In this document: one piece after another, positions 22,978 through 33,355 of the stretch | How positions within the stretch are numbered: the stretch's first letter is position 1 | Layout of the letters: the number at the start of each line of letters is the position of its first letter | Source: Morella rubra | Lineage: Eukaryota > Streptophyta > Magnoliopsida > Fagales > Myricaceae | Direction of reading: 5' to 3' | NCBI GenBank assembly: GCA_003952965.2 | Contig: CM025853.1 | Span: 11,479,187-11,543,186, forward strand | DNA length: 64,000 bases | Program-made: the position numbers and the translations under genes | The notes under the pieces: generated by a model | Told to the model about the DNA's origin: nothing | Database searches by the model: none | The model's input: the letters and a program-made list of their open reading frames with translations, nothing else

Positions 22978-24108
22978 GTGGTGTCATCCACGGGATCGGT
23001 TATTATGCTTTGCACTATGGTGTCGAGGGTACTGAGCAACAGCTCAGATTTTTCCTTTAAATTCCAACGGTTGGGATTTCGCCACGTCAATTAAAATTAT
23101 TTAACCCAAACCTGATCCGTTTATCTGTGTAATCGACCCATTTAGCTTTGACCGACCTGCATAGAAAGAACGCAGATATTTTCGTCTTCTTTTTTGTTTT
23201 CGCAGCTCCTCGCACGATTTCATTTGGACAGTATTCGCTTTTCATTTAAGGAGGAGTTGGTAGTATTTAATCCCAACTTTTGCGCATATCATCCTCGTTC
23301 ACGTTGTCTCTACGCTGTCCGTAGCTCCTCGTCCAATTTCTTCACAAGATTTCCTTTGGGCAATCTTGGGTTCAGGAGTAAGGTGCTTCTATGCGCCTTC
23401 CTCGTCGCTTTTGAGCATTTATTTACATTTTCTGTTGGGGCCAATAAAAAAAGCAATGCATTTGTGGAGCTAGAAGCGTTTGTCGTTTTCTCTTTGCTTG
23501 GACAATTTAATTTGTACGTTTGTCGTTTTCTCTTTGCTTGTTCAATTTAATTTGTGGCTTGAAAAAAAATGTTAATCTAATAATGGAAGGAATCTTGGAA
23601 TCCAGATTCTAGAAAAGTCTTTAGTGAATTCTCCTCGTACAAGCATAAGTATGTATTACCAAAATTTTGGTTGATTTGTAGATGTGATTTCCGCGTTAAC
23701 AGTATCAATGAAATCTATGTCATCAATCTATTCCTTCCTTTAGATGTGATTTCCGCATTAGTAGTATCAATGAAATCTATGTCATCAATCTATTCCTTCC
23801 TTTAGGAAATCCCCTGAATTGACAGCTTGAACATGACTAAAATGGGTTTAAGTGGTGGGAAGCTCGTACTGTTGCTTCTATGCAAAGACGACGAGGAAGA
23901 TGAAGAAGATCTGCGTTCTTTCTATGCGGGTCGGTCAAAATTAAATGGGTCGATTACACAAATAAACGGGCCGGGCTTGGATTAAATAATTTTAATTGAC
24001 GTTGCGAAATTCTAACTGTTGGAGTTTAAAGAGAAAATCTGAGCCGTTGCTCAGCACCCTCAGCACCATAGTGCAAAGCATAATAACCGATCCCGTCATC
24101 CGCACCAC
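22978..24108. mobile_element. 1.13-kb non-autonomous DNA transposon with ~200-bp terminal inverted repeats (Mutator/MULE-like)
   Basis: The left arm (22978-about 23185) begins gtggtgtcatccacgggatc. The right arm (about 23925-24108) is its reverse complement, ending gatcccgtcatccgcaccac. The arms match over nearly 200 bases, including the words ttattatgctttgcactatgg and gggtcgattacac. The interior has no transposase. It contains two direct duplications: about 40 bp at 23480-23556 and 62 bp at 23682-23805. The long inverted repeats suggest a MULE. I could not find a convincing 9-11 bp target duplication, so the class is inferred. Confidence 0.75.
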
Positions 24109-24420
24109 CCTCGAGCGCGAGGGCGCATCACTGCAAGGAGGCAACTTTGCCGCCTCCGCTAGCGGACAGCACGACCAAGAACCGTTTGGACCTCTCCTTG
24201 TGCGTGCAGTGCGCCAAGAGGCGAAACCCCGCCACTATCTCGCTGCCAAGAGGCTGTCCTCACCACCCACATGTACGAAAGGGCAGCGCAATGGGCCAAA
24301 GAGTAGATCCACGTCATCCTCGCGCGAGTGGCACTGCCACGACCCCACGCGGAGGAGAGGGGGAGATGGCAGATCCACCCACTCCGCAGGGGAAGAGATA
24401 AGAATTCCTCCTTGAGGGAC
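24109..24420. other. GC-rich fragment of unknown origin
   Basis: This stretch is strikingly GC-rich compared with both sides and begins with the palindrome cctcgagcgcgagg directly at the transposon end. Two overlapping plus frames (139 and 84 codons) are open through it, but neither shows a domain I recognise; high GC alone removes stops. It may be a captured gene fragment or part of a larger element. Confidence 0.4.
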
Positions 24421-24916
24421 AGAACTCTATGAGCATGGTGGATATAGATCAGAAGTTCCAGCGGGTACTGTAGATTCTTCGGCTAATTCCTACTGCATAG
24501 TAAACTGATGAAGATGGAAAGATAAGCTCCAACTGTGTCTTGTTATTAGTTCAAGTAGGATGAAGCTCTAGATAAAAATAATAATATATTCAACTTTTTA
24601 AATATTTCTATAAATCTTAGAACAATCAATTTCTAAAAAGTTTAATAAAAATATATCTTAAAGTTTAAGAAAAATTATTTTAAAAAAAGTGCTAAAAAAA
24701 TTTAAATAAATTTAAAATTTTTCTAAAAAGTATTATAAAAATATTTAGATATTTTAAATAAAACGTGTGATTAGGATTTGGTACAAGCCATTATAGCCAA
24801 ATTTAAGAAATCAAAATTTGTTCTTTCATATCCTTTCTCATTATCTCTTCCAAATTTGCTCTACTTTAAAGCCTTACTGTTGTAAATTTTTCTTCCAACA
24901 AATCCATCAAATATAT

Positions 24917-25177
24917 CTTTTTTTTTTTTTTCTAAATAACAGATTCCATAAATCACCGAGCAAACAATCATAGTGAAAACCAAGAATTGTGGCGCGAAAG
25001 GATAGATACAGGGATACAAGAGATGGGGATAGACTCCTCAAAGTTTTCAAAATAGCCCATTGGGCGACCCTATGAGCAAATTCATTAGCCTCCCTTTTAA
25101 AATGATTGAAACCCCAAGAATCCCTAGTACTAGAAGAGTCACAAGGTTCAATCCAAAGCTTTTGGGTCCAAAACTGT
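24917..25177 (-). mobile_element. 5'-truncated LINE fragment with RNase H-like tail and poly(A)
   Basis: On the minus strand a frame of about 80 codons is open from 25177. It includes HFKREANEFAHRVAQWA, the C-terminal signature of RNase H-like domains (REAN..AH..A) seen in plant non-LTR retrotransposons and related proteins. The sequence then ends ttatttag followed by an (A)n run (24917-24930 as T on plus). Loss of the upstream part plus a 3' poly(A) is the usual form of a 5'-truncated LINE insertion. The same ttatttag-A(n) end recurs in the micro-insertion at 25577. Confidence 0.65.
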
Positions 25178-25312
25178 TATAATTAAGGGGTGACTTACAT
25201 TTTTTTTTTAGAATCTAAAGGACAGAAAAATCGCTACTTCTTATGAAGGAGAACCATCTGAATGGTTGGATTTGAAAAAATAAATCTAAGCGTACAAAAA
25301 TTGCAATTTAGC

Positions 25313-25790
25313 TGATGAAAAACCAGACGGAACTTGAAATTAATCAAGCTGATGTGTTGATGATGATGAAGATGAAGATTGAAGGCAGAAGATAGAAGAT
25401 AGAGTACTCTACATATCAGTTAACATCTTCGTGCAGTTAAAGAAGCGCAATAATCCCTACGTGTTGTGTTGCTCTTGACTTTTCCTCATTCTCCGTCTAC
25501 TACTTACTATGAATTGACTTTTATAGAAAAAAAAAAATACACATATATATATACTCAAGCAGAAATAATGGAGCTTTTTTTTTTTTTTTTTCTAAATGAA
25601 ATAATGGAGCTTCACATAGGGACATTCCCTCATTTTCTTTCAGAAATGCTTATTTGTTATCTGATTATTCTTTCTGGATTGAACAAAACAATAATTTAAA
25701 TGATTAAACTTACTATTTCGATCGTATAAATTTAAACTGTTTTGATATGGTCTCGAGTATTTGAAGCCTGATTTCTATTTGACTTCAGGC
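25313..25790 (+). pseudogene. remnant of a third RALF locus (3' end and downstream flank)
   Basis: The words gatgaaaaaccagacggaac at 25315 match the last codons of the intact RALF gene (22507-22528). From 25560 the sequence aligns with the downstream flank of RALF copy 1 (20464-20740): agaaataatggagctt, cacataggga, ctttctgga.tgaaca, atttcgatcgta.aaattta, atggtctcgag.atttgaag. The peptide-coding part is gone. Confidence 0.65.
25562..25612 (-). mobile_element. micro-retroinsertion: 21 bp (T14-TCTAAAT) between 15-bp direct repeats
   Basis: gaaataatggagctt occurs at 25562-25576 and 25598-25612, enclosing a T-run followed by tctaaat. On the minus strand the insert reads atttag-A(n), the same 3' end as the LINE fragment at 24917. 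The paralogous site at about 20468 has a single uninterrupted gaaataatggagcttcacat, an apparent empty site. This is best explained as an extreme 5'-truncated LINE insertion with a target-site duplication. Confidence 0.75.
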
Positions 25791-26637
25791 CAGTTTCATA
25801 TGTTTGTAGTTAATTTTTTGAGTAAGCGAAAATTTAAAATTTCCTTGTCAGAAAATGGAGTTTTAGACTTTACAAGAGGCTTTTGGTCGTAATTCAAGCA
25901 AGTGAAGGAAACGGGGTAATAACAAGTACGGGTATTTACTCAAAAAAAAAAAAAAACACGCACGGGGATTAAGATTAACATTCGCTAGTAACAGTTAGAA
26001 CATGCTAGATCATTGGTCATCTCTATTGCCGCCCTCTATGGCATGCTTGCCCTTCATATCTTCACTGAAGCTGAAAGTAAACATCAGGTGAAATATCCGA
26101 TATTATGCCGATACTCTCACTTGATAATTGTACAGAGGCTCACATTCTTTCTATCTTTGGATGTTTAAATGAACATCCGTCCATGCACCAACCAAGACTG
26201 ACCAAAAGTTTGAACATGCTGGATATCGATCAAGGTAAACCATGGAACACCAAGACACATCAATACCAGAAATGCAGATAACCATTTTGCTGAACCAAGC
26301 ATCTCTTGAAAAATAAAAATTCTAGTTTCATCTTATGCCATCAAAGACAGAACTACCGCATCAATATGTTTCATGCTCTCCACCAATCCCCTATCCCCCA
26401 AAAATAAATAAAAAATCCAGCGAAATATCTCCATGCCTTGCTGCTTTTGAGCCACCTAGCTGCAGTCCAGATTTTTCTACGTTCTACCAATCCTGTACAA
26501 TGAACATTAAGTAACTATCATTTCGCTACAATCATCCTAAGATTACGTATCAGATTTGAAACTCTGGAAAGGGTGATATGAAACGAGGAATGCAGCAGGA
26601 TACTGCAAATTACCTACAACTGCTGTATCCTGCATCT

Positions 26638-28432
26638 TCAAACCGCACTGCGATATTCATCAACGGTTTGTTTCATCCCATCCAACAGTGAAATGACATA
26701 TTCCAGTTTCTTGCCACAGATTTCACTCGCTATTCTTGAACTATAATCACACTTCTCAAATGGACGGTATTCGCATGCACTTTTTATTTCATCACGCAAT
26801 GTGACTTGGATGTCCTGAGTCAAAAATAGATCACCAAAATCGCATATTTTAATACTCAAATTCGAGAGAATCTGAAAACAATTAAGAAATCAATTTTCAA
26901 AGGTTTTAAACTAGTTCGTGCAAATACGTACAAACACACAAGACCTAGGCACACAAATGCATTATTGACTATTCCATTACACCATCCTTCAGTAAAAGAA
27001 GTAGTTTTCTACACCTCAATCAAATATCCAAAATTATCTCTATGCATAATTGCTGTAGACATCTTTTTCTTTTACTAGCCCTTAACTTCTCCACAGAGTA
27101 AGTCAGCTTTTCTTCCAACATCACCTTGACTACAACTTCTGCAGATTGTTATTGTTGACCTTGCTTTTTAATAGTTTTAGTTCTGTAAAATTGTCTGGAT
27201 ACCATTGAATGATGACGCAACAAAACTTCAATCTAAGAACTAGCAATTCCATTTATGAGTGACAAAGGATACGCACGAGTTCAGAGTGAAACTTGCAATG
27301 CTAGTGGGTATTCAATCAGCTGTTTAGAAGCCCTCAACATTTATCAAATACATATGATTCAATGATCCTAGGCAAGAGGTCTTAAAGAGTCAAGAGCCAA
27401 AAGTGTTTTTATCCAACGAATATTTCTATATCTAAACAAAATTTGCAAGATGGTTATACAATTTTTGTAAAGAAGTCAAAAATATATTTTTGTCATTATT
27501 TTTGCATGGCGCCTAGTATACGCACAAAATTAATGACTTTTTTTTTTTTTTTTATAAGTACACAAAATTAATGACTTTGGTCAGACTTTACATGTATTCA
27601 GCCCACAAAATGACAAATAAACCAAGACATCGTTACCCTATGATATGCAACCACATCACAGAGCTGAATGAAGAGCAAGAACCATACGGTATACCTTATT
27701 TAGATCAGAGACTATTCCGCTTCAAAAGTACGTCAAAATCCCAAATTTTTCTAAATTTCCATATTCAGATTATAGAACTGTTTTATTATTTCCCAATCAT
27801 TTGCCCACCTTCGACCATGCACGCAAATTACTAATAAAATTTCCAGCTGAATTCATATATATAAAGAAACATTTCTCCTCCTGAATTCTAACTTCTTTGG
27901 AATGCCTTTCTGAAGTTAGTTGATCACTCATTGTCCAAATTCTGACCGAAGTCAAGCCCCAGGGTTGACATTCGAATCCAAATTCCACTAGAATCTCATA
28001 ATTATTGAAACAGTTAGAACTAGACCACCTAAAGCAAAATGCGGCACCAAGGTTTCTCAGACACTACACCATAAATTTGAGTGACCAATATGGAACTCCT
28101 GTATACAAAGCAGATATGAAATGTGTGCTAAGGAAGAGCCGGACCTTGATCATTTGCATGAACTCGAGGCAGTGGTTGTTAATGAGCTCCTTTCTGGGTC
28201 CTGTTGGGTTGGCCAGCTCATCCATAACCCCTCCTGCCAGCTCCAAAACCCTAACGATTCTCTGTTACAGTACCAATCCGTCAAAACAAAAACACCAACA
28301 AGTAATAGAGAGGAGAAAATTGGGCCTATTAAGTTCTCCAATGGAAACCCAACGAATTGATTAAAAGAAAATAATTACCTTCTCCACATTTTGAAGCCGT
28401 TGTAGCGAAGTGTTCTGACTCTGTGAATCCAT
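26638..28432 (-). CDS. MED11: Mediator of RNA polymerase II transcription subunit 11 (115 aa)
   Basis: Three exons: 28432-28379 (MDSQSQNTSLQRLQNVEK), 28261-28145 (RIVRVLELAGGVMDELANP...), 26814-26638 (DIQVTLRDEIKSACEYRPFE... to TGA). All junctions are phase 0 with GT-AG borders, giving 115 residues, the size I recall for plant MED11. The conserved helices LELAGGVMDEL, FMQMIKDIQVTLRDEI and EYRPFEKCDY identify it. MED11 pairs with MED22 in the Mediator head module and contacts TFIIH and Pol II in the nucleus. The second intron is 1.33 kb and contains a micro-insertion at 27523-27578. The gene is divergent from the pyruvate carrier, with the ATGs about 980 bp apart. The GC-rich 28680-28760 region is probably the 5' UTR or promoter. 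Confidence 0.93.
27523..27578 (-). mobile_element. micro-retroinsertion: T-run plus ATAAGTA between 18-bp direct repeats (MED11 intron 2)
   Basis: The 18-bp word cacaaaattaatgacttt occurs at 27523-27540 and 27561-27578. It encloses 20 bases, a T-run then ataagta. This is the same layout as at 25562 but with a different short element end, and it is intronic in MED11. Confidence 0.7.
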
Positions 28433-29129
28433 GGAGCTCTGCTACTATGAAGAGTCAAGACAGGTGTTGTGCAGCTTAGGATGTACAAACCTGGAGAATA
28501 AACCCTCCTTTTGGATCCTTCGAAGAGAACGGCGGAGCCTAGTGATATCAATAAAAATGCCTCAAAAAGTTCAAAACGTTGCATTTGATAAATTCAAGAC
28601 AATTGTAAATCCGAACAAATTATGGATGGAGGGGTTCAAACAAAACTTACACCGAACTCCGGTGATATTTTGTGGCAAATCGCACGGCCAAAGATGACGG
28701 TGACGTTGGAGGGAACACGAGACGGTCGCGGGTCGCCGGCACCGACCGACGGCGGAAGGAAATAAAAAGGGGGCAAACAGAGAGAGAGAGTAAAGGCAAC
28801 AGAGTTGAGCAGGAGTTCACGGTCTGACGTCTGAGTCTCTGTCCAATTTTTAATAGACTGAATTAATATCACAAATCTGAAAAAAAAAAAAAAAAACACA
28901 CTAATGGTAATATCACAAATCTGAAAAATCTAAAGACGATAAAAAAAAAATTGAAGAAAAATTATTAGACGATTTTTTTGCCCTTGTCCAGAAAGAAAAA
29001 TCTTTTTGGTAAGTTAAAATTGGAGAAAAAAATAATCAGTAACCTTTTTGTTTACATGAGATGAGATTTCATGAGGTAAGAAAAAAAAAAAAAAAAAAAA
29101 AGAGATGAGATGATGAGCCCGAACTGTTG

Positions 29130-29189
29130 AAAAGTTACTGCATTTCCTACTAATCAATTACCCAAAAAAAAAAAAAAATTACTGCATTT
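29130..29189 (+). mobile_element. micro-retroinsertion: 18-base tag plus A15 between direct repeats
   Basis: aaaagttactgcattt (29130-29145) is repeated as aaaaattactgcattt (29174-29189). Between them lies cctactaatcaattaccc followed by an A-run. Here the poly(A) is on the plus strand at the 3' side of the tag, as expected for a plus-oriented retroposed fragment with an 11-16 bp target duplication. Confidence 0.65.
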
Positions 29190-29384
29190 TGCATCGAGCG
29201 GACCAAACCAGCTACTTCGGACGACAAAGCGCTAAGGAAAATTAACAGCGACGAAGCTCGTTGACCCATTGAATGCGCACGTGGCATAGTGTGATTAACC
29301 AGACGATTTCTAGAGCGCTCCACGATACCAGTCAGCTGTTGGTGTTTGCACGAGAAATTGAACCATCACTTTATCTCTCGCACG

Positions 29385-29404
29385 GAGAGAGAGAGAGAGA
29401 GAGA
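29385..29404. repeat. (GA)n microsatellite in the pyruvate-carrier 5' leader
   Basis: Ten GA units end seven bases before the ATG at 29412. GA/CT repeats are frequent in plant 5' leaders. Confidence 0.8.
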
Positions 29405-29411
29405 AAACTCT

Positions 29412-32316
29412 ATGGCTGCTTCGAAGCTCCAAGCGTTCTTGAACCACCCGGCCGGACCCAAAACCAGTGAGTTTTCGGCCATTATCTGCTTGGCGATTCG
29501 TTTTTTTCTTTTATACTGAAGTCTGCTCGATGACTGATTAAATAAAGGTAGAACTTTGTTTGTCTCCTTCTGTGCAATTTGGATGCTTCGTTTTCGACGG
29601 TCTTAGCTCGCGTCGCCTCGTTTTCGTACAACCGCTGTCACAGGGATTTAGATCCAGGAAGGTTATGTTGAGGATTTAACAAATCCAAGACTGACCTCTG
29701 CTGGAGCGGAATGGTTCATTTCTGTTCCTATCACTCACATCAGAATTAATTTCAAAAGTTAATTTATACAATTATCTCAAAATCGGCTTTTGGATTTACC
29801 AGAAGCTGATTGAGACCCAAATTGTTTAGTAATTACAGCAAAATCACTTAGGGTAGACTTTTGGGATGAGCGAGGAGTAGCCTGGCGTTTAGGCATAAAA
29901 TTTATGGTCGAACCCACCTCTGGAGAGGAGCAGGTTCGTATCTTTGGTTGGTGAGAAGTATACCTCAGCCAATTAGGCTGTCACGGTCCATTCGCAGGGC
30001 TTGGTGTTGACCCCTTGCCCCTTTGGGTTACTTTCTTTGCACTCTTATTACCTCCTCGGAGCCCCCAAACATCATTCTCTGTAGATGCCTTCTGTAGGAT
30101 GAGTTTGACAGGTGAGTCCTGTTTACCTGTTTCTTTAGCGTCTTACTACTTTTTAAATCAGATAGGGATTTTGATATGCGGTTTGCCAATTGTTGAGTGG
30201 ATGTTATTCGTTTGTCAATAATTAATGTATGCATAAGTTATCTGCTTTATCCATTGCAGTTCACTTTTGGGCACCAACTTTCAAATGGGGCATCAGCATA
30301 GCCAACATTGCCGACTTTGCTAAACCACCTGAGAAGCTTTCATATCCTCAGCAAATAGGTATTTGCATGAATAAAAATATCATGTGTATTTTATCCTGGT
30401 GTGGATATTTTCAATTCTCTCTGCCCTGTCTCACCAACATGTGCATATGCATGCACCTGCACCATCCAAATATTATATGCATACACTCCTATATGGCCAA
30501 GGACAAGTCAGTATTCTATTAGTAATTTAAGTGTTCCTTATCTTACTTTGTTTTACATCAGTCTTGTGCCTTCCTGACTATATCTGTTATGCAGCGGTTA
30601 CGGCAACTGGAGTTATCTGGTCACGTTATAGCACTGTAATCATTCCGGTGAGTCTGAATGCTGATAGGATGGCCTGCCTTTAGAATAACAATGTAATACC
30701 TCAGACAGTGTTGTATAGCTTCATCGTGACATATTCATCTCCCAAAAGGAAAATGATATATATATATATATATATATGCAGAACTCTTATATGTACTTGA
30801 TGACATTCTTTGCGTTCTCTTTCTTACTTGATAAATACATAGACATATATGTTGTAAACATAGCTGTTTTGGTTCTTATGGTGAACTATATAATTTGATA
30901 CAAAATGACTTCCATCTAATTTTCTCCCCCCTTTTGGATAGACATAAATGGGGAAGAGAAGCTGGAGCTATCATGAACAGGATAGCTTTCTGCAAGCATG
31001 AGTTATTTTTGTTTACAATTGACTGTGCCTTATTTCTTATTACTGCTGTCATCTCTACTATTCTCAACTCCTCTAGCAAAACATGGAATTTCATCATAAT
31101 CCTTCTTTTCCTTGCTCTCCATCTTCTGTCCAAATTGCCTTTTGTGGACAGTAGGAAAGTCTCCACTGCAGTGAAAGGGTGAAGTTAAAAACGTAGAGCA
31201 ATAGCTTCTTCTTTAAGTTAATGATTCTCTCCCTATAACGATAAAAACAAGAAATAGGAAACTGTTCTTTTTCATTTTATGTTGAATCATGTATCTGGAG
31301 TGATGTATAACTCTCATTTCTTAGCGTGCAAAATGGCTCCCCCCCCCATCTTCTGGCCAAATTGCCATTTGTGGACAGTAGGAAAGTCTCCACTGCACAA
31401 GGGTGAAGTTAAAAACAGTAGAACAATAGTTCTTCTTTAAGTTAACGATTCTCTCCCTAGCGATAAAAACAAGAAATAGAACTCTGTTCTTTTTCATTTT
31501 ATGTTGAATCATGCATCTGGAGTGATGTATAACTCTCATTTCTCAGCGTGCGAAATGGTCCCCCCCCCCTCCAAAGAAAAATCTTCTGCCCAAATTGCCT
31601 TTTGTGGACAGTAGGAAGGAAAGTCTCCACTGCAAGGGTGAAGTTAAAAAACAGTAGAACAATAGTTCTTCTTTAAGTTAATGATCCTGTCCCATAACGA
31701 TAAAAACAAGAAATAGGAAACCTTGCACCGTCAGAAAAAGATAATAGAACACCTTTATTTGCTTGTCATAATTCCTTTATTACTATGATGTATATTCTGC
31801 TTCTGTTTCAGTTCTTGATATTCCAGCAAATGGAATTTGTCTGGGTGGAAGTTTGTGCATGGTACTAATTCTCATTCTTTTTTTGTTTGATTGTGATTTG
31901 CAGAAGAATTGGAACCTTTTTAGTGTCAATGTTGCAATGGCAGCAACAGGAATCTACCAACTTTCACGCAAAATTAGGTAAGTCAGATCACTTCCTACAG
32001 AACAATCCAAAAGAAAAAGCAGCGTATGTCACTTTGATGTATCTTTGCAATTTATCTGCCCTGTTCAAGTGGTGAGAAAGGGCGGATGATGGGTGTTAAT
32101 TTGTTTCAATTGGTTTGTGGGAAAATTTTCAATTACAGAGCAAATGAATTGCAAAGTCCAATGGGCTTAGTTATCTTGAAGTTATGATTTCTCATGTTAT
32201 ACATCTCACTGAACTGAAGATGGGATCTCCATTACCTTTTTCCTACCCTTTTTGACATTTCCAGGCAAGATTATTTCTCTGAAGCAGAAGCAGAAGTAGC
32301 TGTTGCAAAGGAATGA
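29412..32316 (+). CDS. MPC4: mitochondrial pyruvate carrier, MPC2-type subunit (110 aa)
   Basis: Five exons: 29412-29466, 30260-30358, 30595-30647, 31904-31977, 32265-32316. All have GT-AG borders and consistent phases, giving 110 residues. The sequence runs MAASKLQAFLNHPAGPKT, then HFWAPTFKWGISIANIADF, PPEKLSYPQQ, TGVIWSRYSTVIIPKNW, NVAMAATGIYQLSRKI, and an acidic C-tail (YFSEAEAEVAVAKE). These are hallmarks of the MPC/UPF0041 family, which forms heterodimers in the inner mitochondrial membrane that import pyruvate. Two or three transmembrane helices span roughly residues 19-95. The closest Arabidopsis gene from memory is At4g22310; the exact MPC number is uncertain. Intron 3 carries a 230-bp tandem repeat array. 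Confidence 0.92.
29865..30010 (+). repeat. possible SINE-like sequence in carrier intron 1
   Basis: It contains gcaggttcgtatc, close to a Pol III B-box (GGTTCGAATCC), about 50 bases after a gagtagcctggcg stretch that could be a degenerate A-box. The block has a base composition unlike the rest of the intron. I found no terminal tail or target duplication, so this is only suggestive. Confidence 0.3.
31125..31730 (+). repeat. tandem repeat array, ~230-bp unit, about 2.7 copies (carrier intron 3)
   Basis: The word tttgtggacagtagga occurs at 31141, 31368 and 31601. Each is followed by aagtctccactgca, gtgaagttaaaaa, ttcttctttaagtta and acgataaaaacaagaaatag. C9-C10 homopolymers mark the unit junctions near 31340 and 31561. 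The third copy is truncated after about 130 bases. Spacing is 227 and 233 bases. Confidence 0.85.
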
Positions 32317-33355
32317 TGACGAAAAGTTCTAGACTTCCATAATTCCATTTCCGTTCTTGTCTTGCAGTTAATTTAAGTACTTAAATAAGCATGCTTCTGG
32401 CCTTTTGGTTATTTGTAACTTTGTTGATTGACATTGTTTTGGTCAACGAACTAGAAATAATTAAGCGTTTGAGCAGCACATGGTTCTTGGTTCCAAATTG
32501 ATTGGTAAATTTCTGTTAATAGTTGTTGAAAAATCAGTTGTTTTCCCTGAAGAATATCTATTGATTGTAACTATTTGCAGTCCACAATTCCAGCTAGTTT
32601 GTCTCATGCTGGCCCACGGAGGGAAGGAGCTTAAATTCTTACCTGGATGCTAATAGATGCCAACCTTCCTCCCGTCAAATTGGGACCAGCTCTGTAGAGG
32701 ACTTAAAATGGTTGATGAATGAGATATTAGAGAATCACGGTTTGAACGAAAAACAGATAGCCCCCACATAAGGCGACCGTCCAAACGTGAATTGATATTA
32801 AAACACGTGCACAAGCCCGTGGTTTCGTATGCTTAAACCGCTACGACATTGGCTTCGTTTAAGAGAGAATTTCAAATCACTAAAAATGCATCAAACACTT
32901 AATCCTGCCTCATAAGAGTCCCCTGGAACCGTGTTGATGGACGATTATACATTGTTAGTGATATGGACAAGAAGATGTGGAGTAATTGCTTTGAGAACAA
33001 GATGATTCATTCAATTCCCGCTTCACTTTGTATGTCCAGCATGTCCAAGCTCAGAAGTTCTCAAACAAAGCTGGAGAGAAACAATCGATCACCCAATGAT
33101 CAGCAAGAGAAGAAAAAAAAATTGTGTTCCTAGAACCAAATCGATACAAACTTCATTCAGCTCAGCAAGGGAGCGAGGCACCAATGAAGACACTTGCCTA
33201 AAATGGCCAGTGGTACAACTAAAAACCAATTTAAAAAATTGTGTCTTTAAATCTGGCACAATCAAAGACGCTGCTGATCCTCATGTTCTCAGCATTCAAA
33301 ACCCAAAGGCCGGCCTCAATCCCGACACACCACTAAGGCACTTGCCTGCTCTATC
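32317..33355. other. intergenic between convergent pyruvate carrier and EAR-motif gene
   Basis: No gene recognised. The first 250-300 bases are probably the carrier's 3' UTR and the last part is probably the 3' UTR of the minus-strand EAR gene. A 93-codon plus frame at 33096-33377 overlaps the antisense of the EAR gene's last exon and looks like a shadow. Confidence 0.5.

Larger units (their letters stand above)
24421..26637. other. intergenic with LINE debris and a RALF remnant
   Basis: An AT-rich block (24545-24775) full of aaaattta motifs comes first, followed by the LINE fragment, the RALF-downstream duplicate and a micro-insertion, all listed separately. An (A)15 tract occurs near 25940. 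The final 650 bases (25990-26637) show nothing clear and probably contain the MED11 3' UTR. Confidence 0.55.
28433..29411. promoter_or_regulatory. shared divergent promoter region MED11 / pyruvate carrier
   Basis: There are 979 bases between the two start codons. It has a GC-rich block at 28680-28760 (probable MED11 5' end), several A-tracts, a duplicated aatatcacaaatctgaaaaa word (28865 and 28909), a micro-insertion at 29130-29189, and a (GA)10 run at 29385-29404 immediately before the carrier's ATG. No clear TATA box was identified. Confidence 0.5.

Noticed and set aside
25916..25970. Possible micro-insertion (actc plus A-run) between tacgggtattt and cacggggatta
   Set aside because: The flanking repeat is only about 9 bases with a mismatch, within chance expectation next to a homopolymer.
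28864..28928. Direct repeat (taatatcacaaatctgaaaaa, twice) around an A-run plus cacactaatggt, first taken as another micro-retroinsertion
   Set aside because: The A-run lies on the wrong side of the tag for poly(A) retroposition in either orientation; a 44-bp slippage duplication explains it equally well.
30895..31182. 95-codon plus frame with hydrophobic stretches in MPC intron 3
   Set aside because: It lies inside a confirmed intron, has no family match, and its second half is the first unit of the tandem repeat array.
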